Source of the DNA: Fervidifonticultor_A tertius
GTDB taxonomy: Bacteria > Sysuimicrobiota > Sysuimicrobiia > Sysuimicrobiales > Humicultoraceae
DNA length: 9,157 nucleotides
Assembly: GCA_031459235.1 (NCBI GenBank)
Contig: JAVKIY010000086.1
Coordinates: 1 to 9,157 of the forward strand
Direction of reading: 5' to 3'
Shown: piece after piece, positions 7,337 to 9,157 of the stretch
Layout: every line of letters begins with the position of its first letter
How positions within the stretch are numbered: the first letter of the stretch is position 1
Notes under the pieces: generated by a model
Told to the model about the DNA's origin: nothing
Databases searched by the model: none
Seen by the model: only the letters and a program-made list of their open reading frames with translations
Position numbers and translations under genes: made by a program

Positions 7337-7359
7337 ACCGGGGACGCCGTGAGGTAGAC
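7323..7359 (+). repeat. Imperfect 16-bp direct repeat, 21-bp period, at the binding-protein stop and dppB ribosome binding site
   Basis: ACACCGTGCGGTAGAC (7323-7338) and ACGCCGTGAGGTAGAC (7344-7359) match at 14 of 16 bases and start 21 bp apart. The first copy carries the TAG stop of the permuted binding-protein gene. The second carries GAGGT (7351-7355), the likely ribosome binding site of the next gene, 6 bases before its ATG at 7362. It may be a small local duplication, possibly a scar of the rearrangement, or chance in GC-rich DNA. Confidence 0.5.
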
Positions 7360-7361
7360 GC

Positions 7362-8372
7362 ATGCGGACGCTGCTCGTCCTGCGCCGCGTCCTCAACACG
7401 GTCCCCATCATGGTCGGGGTCGCCGTGGTCGTGTTCGTCGTCATGCGGATGCTGCCCGGCGACCCCGTGGACATCGTGCTCGGCCAGACCGGGGCGATCT
7501 CGCAGCAGGACCTCGACCGGCTGCGGCGGGACTTCCATCTGGACCGCCCCGTGACCGAGCAGCTCTACCAGTTCCTAGCCGGCGCCGCGCGCGGGGACCT
7601 GGGCACGTCGTTCGCGCGCCGCCGGCCGGTCTTCGCCATGCTCGTCGAGGCGCTGCCCGCCACGGTGGAGCTGGCCGTCGCCGCCACGGTTGTGGCCCTG
7701 GCCGTCGCGGTGCCGGTGGGCGTGCTCTCCGCGGTCTACCAGCGCTCCTGGCTCGACCGGCTGGCCATGGGCGGGGCCTTCCTCGGGATCTCGATGCCCG
7801 CGTTCTGGCTGGGGATCGTGGCCATCATCGTGTTCGCCGTCCGGCTCGGCTGGTTCCCCACCTCGGGCCGGATCGGCTTCGAGGTGTTCCTCCGGCCGGT
7901 GACGGGGTTCGTGGTGCTGGATAGCGTGCTCACGCGCAACTGGGCCGCGCTGTGGGACGGGCTCCGCCACCTGACCCTGCCGGCGGTCGTGCTGGGCGCC
8001 GGCCTGATGGCCGTGGTGGCGCGCGTCATGCGGTCGAGCATGATCGAGGTCCTGCGCGAGCAGTTCGTCACCACCGCGCGATCCAAGGGGTTGACCGGGC
8101 GCGTCGTCGTGCTGCGCCACGCGCTTCGCAACGCCCTGATTCCGACCGTGACCGTGGTCGGGCTCCAGCTCGGCGTGCTGCTCGGCGGCAACATGATCGT
8201 GGAGACGGTGTTCGGCTGGCCGGGGATGGGGCGGCTCGTGGTGGACGCCATCTTCAGCCGCGACTACCCCGTCGTCCAGGGCGCGGTCATGCTCTACGCG
8301 GCCACGTTCGTGTTGGCGAACCTGCTGGTGGACCTGTGCTACATCTATCTCGATCCGCGCATGGCGCTGTAG
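7362..8372 (+). CDS. dppB: Peptide/nickel-type ABC transporter permease, DppB family
   Basis: This inner-membrane permease of 336 residues is one half of the channel of a dipeptide/oligopeptide-type importer. It has the full family layout: first membrane helix about residues 9-30, then RMLPGDP at 29-35 opening a periplasmic segment (LDRLRRDFHLDRPVTEQLYQ), ARGDLGTS at 76-83, membrane helices through about 100-165, the EAA loop EQFVTTARSKGLTGRVVVLRHALRNALIP at about 233-261 that contacts an ATPase, ETVFGWPGMGRL at 281-291, and a last helix ending in the usual DPRMAL-like C-terminus. Length is normal. The ATG is supported by GAGGT six bases upstream. It lies 25 bp after the binding-protein stop and 7 bp before the next permease, so the three genes form one operon. 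The symbol reflects family membership; OppB, GsiC and NikB are close relatives and the substrate is not proven. Confidence 0.94.
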   Translation: MRTLLVLRRVLNTVPIMVGVAVVVFVVMRMLPGDPVDIVLGQTGAISQQDLDRLRRDFHLDRPVTEQLYQFLAGAARGDLGTSFARRRPVFAMLVEALPATVELAVAATVVALAVAVPVGVLSAVYQRSWLDRLAMGGAFLGISMPAFWLGIVAIIVFAVRLGWFPTSGRIGFEVFLRPVTGFVVLDSVLTRNWAALWDGLRHLTLPAVVLGAGLMAVVARVMRSSMIEVLREQFVTTARSKGLTGRVVVLRHALRNALIPTVTVVGLQLGVLLGGNMIVETVFGWPGMGRLVVDAIFSRDYPVVQGAVMLYAATFVLANLLVDLCYIYLDPRMAL

Positions 8373-8379
8373 GCCTCCC

Positions 8380-9157
8380 GTGGCCACCCTAGCGGCCTGG
8401 GTCCCGCAGCGGCCCGCCCGGCGCGGCGGCGCGTGGGGCACGCTGGCGCGGCTGGCCGGGCACCCTTCGGCGGTGCTGGGCGCGCTCATCGTGGCCGCGG
8501 TGGCCGCCGGCGCGGTGTTCGCGCCTGTGCTGGCCCCGTACGCCCCCGGCGCGTCGGACCTGGAGAACCGCCTGGCGGCGCCGTCGTGGCTCGCGGCCAC
8601 GCCGGGAGGCCACTGGCTGGGCACGGATGGGTTGGGTCGCGACCTCTGGTCGCGAATCATCTTCGGCAGCCGGGTCTCCCTGCTCGTCGGCCTGGCCGCG
8701 ACGCTGCTCTCGCTGCTACCGGGGCTGGTGCTCGGGCTGGCCGCTGGCTTCTACCGCGGCCGCGTGGACGGCGCGCTCTCGCGCTTCGCCGAGCTGCTGA
8801 TGGCCTTCCCGCACCTGATCTTCGCGATCGGGGTGATGGCGGCGCTGGGGCCCGGGTTCTGGAACCTCGTGGCCGCGCTGGCGTTCAAGGGCTGGGTGGA
8901 GTTCTTCCGCGTCGCGCGCGGGGAGGCCATGGCGCAGAGCGCGCGGGAGTACGTGGACGCGGCGCGGGCCGTCGGCGCCTCGAGCGCGCGCATCGTCGGC
9001 CGGCACATCCTGCCCAACATGCTGCACACCAGCCTAGTTTTGGGCACGCTGCGGATGGGGCACTTCATCGTGCTCGAGGCGTCGCTGTCCTTCCTGGGCT
9101 TGGGGCTGCCGCCGCGCCTGCCGGCCTGGGGTACGATGGTCGCCGAAGGCCGCGAGG
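8380..9157 (+). CDS. dppC: Peptide/nickel-type ABC transporter permease, DppC family, 3' partial
   Basis: This is the second permease half, pairing with the DppB-type protein; 259 residues are visible and the frame stays open to the window edge, so the C-terminus is missing. Family marks in order: a first membrane helix at about 30-53 (SAVLGALIVAAVAAGAVFAP) ending in LAPYAPGASD, the characteristic HWLGTDGLGRDLWSRIIFGS at 78-97, SLLVGLAATLLSLLPGLVLGL, RFAELLMAFPHLIFAI at 135-150, the ATPase-contact EAA loop EYVDAARAVGASSARIVGRHILPN at 190-213, and EASLSFLGLGLPPRLPAWGTM at 233-253. The GTG at 8380 is chosen as start because it lies 7 bp after the dppB stop and gives a normal basic N-terminal tail; its Shine-Dalgarno sequence is weak (TAGG at 8370-8373), suggesting translational coupling. 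The two ATPase genes usual in such operons are not in the window. Confidence 0.93.
   Translation, partial: MATLAAWVPQRPARRGGAWGTLARLAGHPSAVLGALIVAAVAAGAVFAPVLAPYAPGASDLENRLAAPSWLAATPGGHWLGTDGLGRDLWSRIIFGSRVSLLVGLAATLLSLLPGLVLGLAAGFYRGRVDGALSRFAELLMAFPHLIFAIGVMAALGPGFWNLVAALAFKGWVEFFRVARGEAMAQSAREYVDAARAVGASSARIVGRHILPNMLHTSLVLGTLRMGHFIVLEASLSFLGLGLPPRLPAWGTMVAEGRE

Noticed and set aside
5705..7474. Long minus-strand open frame (589 codons) opposite the binding-protein gene
   Set aside because: Low-complexity His/Arg/Pro/Gly-rich translation with no motif, running across a gene boundary; a shadow of the + strand genes.

Overview
This is a very GC-rich bacterial window (by eye around 70% or more) in which every real gene lies on the + strand with little intergenic space. 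The large minus-strand open frames are composition artefacts. The lineage cannot be fixed from the sequence alone. The one exported solute-binding protein has a Sec signal peptide without a lipobox cysteine, which favours a diderm with a periplasm over a Gram-positive actinobacterium. A soil or sediment lineage rich in ABC transporters fits, but this is inference.

Layout: (1) 1-2771 holds the end of an Fe(III)/spermidine/phosphonate-type ABC importer: a two-domain fused permease (5' end outside the window) overlapping its ATPase by 4 bp; its binding protein would be upstream. (2) 2804-4816 is a cytoplasmic-type S9 (prolyl-oligopeptidase clan) peptidase with a TolB-like beta-propeller and a complete Ser520/Asp601/His633 triad. 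(3) 4817-4974 is a 158-bp intergenic region carrying a strong operator-like element: a 10-bp tandem repeat whose second copy sits in a perfect 14-bp palindrome, close to the dre site of the GntR/HutC regulator DasR. (4) 4975-5733 is a GntR/HutC-type regulator with a UTRA ligand domain, the obvious candidate to bind that operator. (5) 5792-7336 is a family-5 (SBP_bac_5, DppA/OppA-like) solute-binding protein, followed by a DppB-type permease (7362-8372) and a DppC-type permease (8380 to the window end, truncated). The matching ATPases (DppD/DppF) would lie beyond the window.

The most striking observation is that the solute-binding protein appears to be a natural circular permutation. After the signal peptide it begins with what is normally the C-terminal part of the family (residues about 26-181). 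It then runs with almost no linker into the normal mature N-terminus (from about residue 184), and it stops at residue 514 just after the helix that normally precedes the C-terminal part. Both halves look complete, total length is normal for the family, and gene signals and neighbours are intact. It therefore looks like a functional rearranged gene rather than debris.

A reasonable working model is a regulated peptide or amino-compound uptake unit: GntR/HutC sensor, permuted binding protein, DppBC channel, and possibly the upstream S9 peptidase for intracellular processing. The substrate is not determinable from this sequence.
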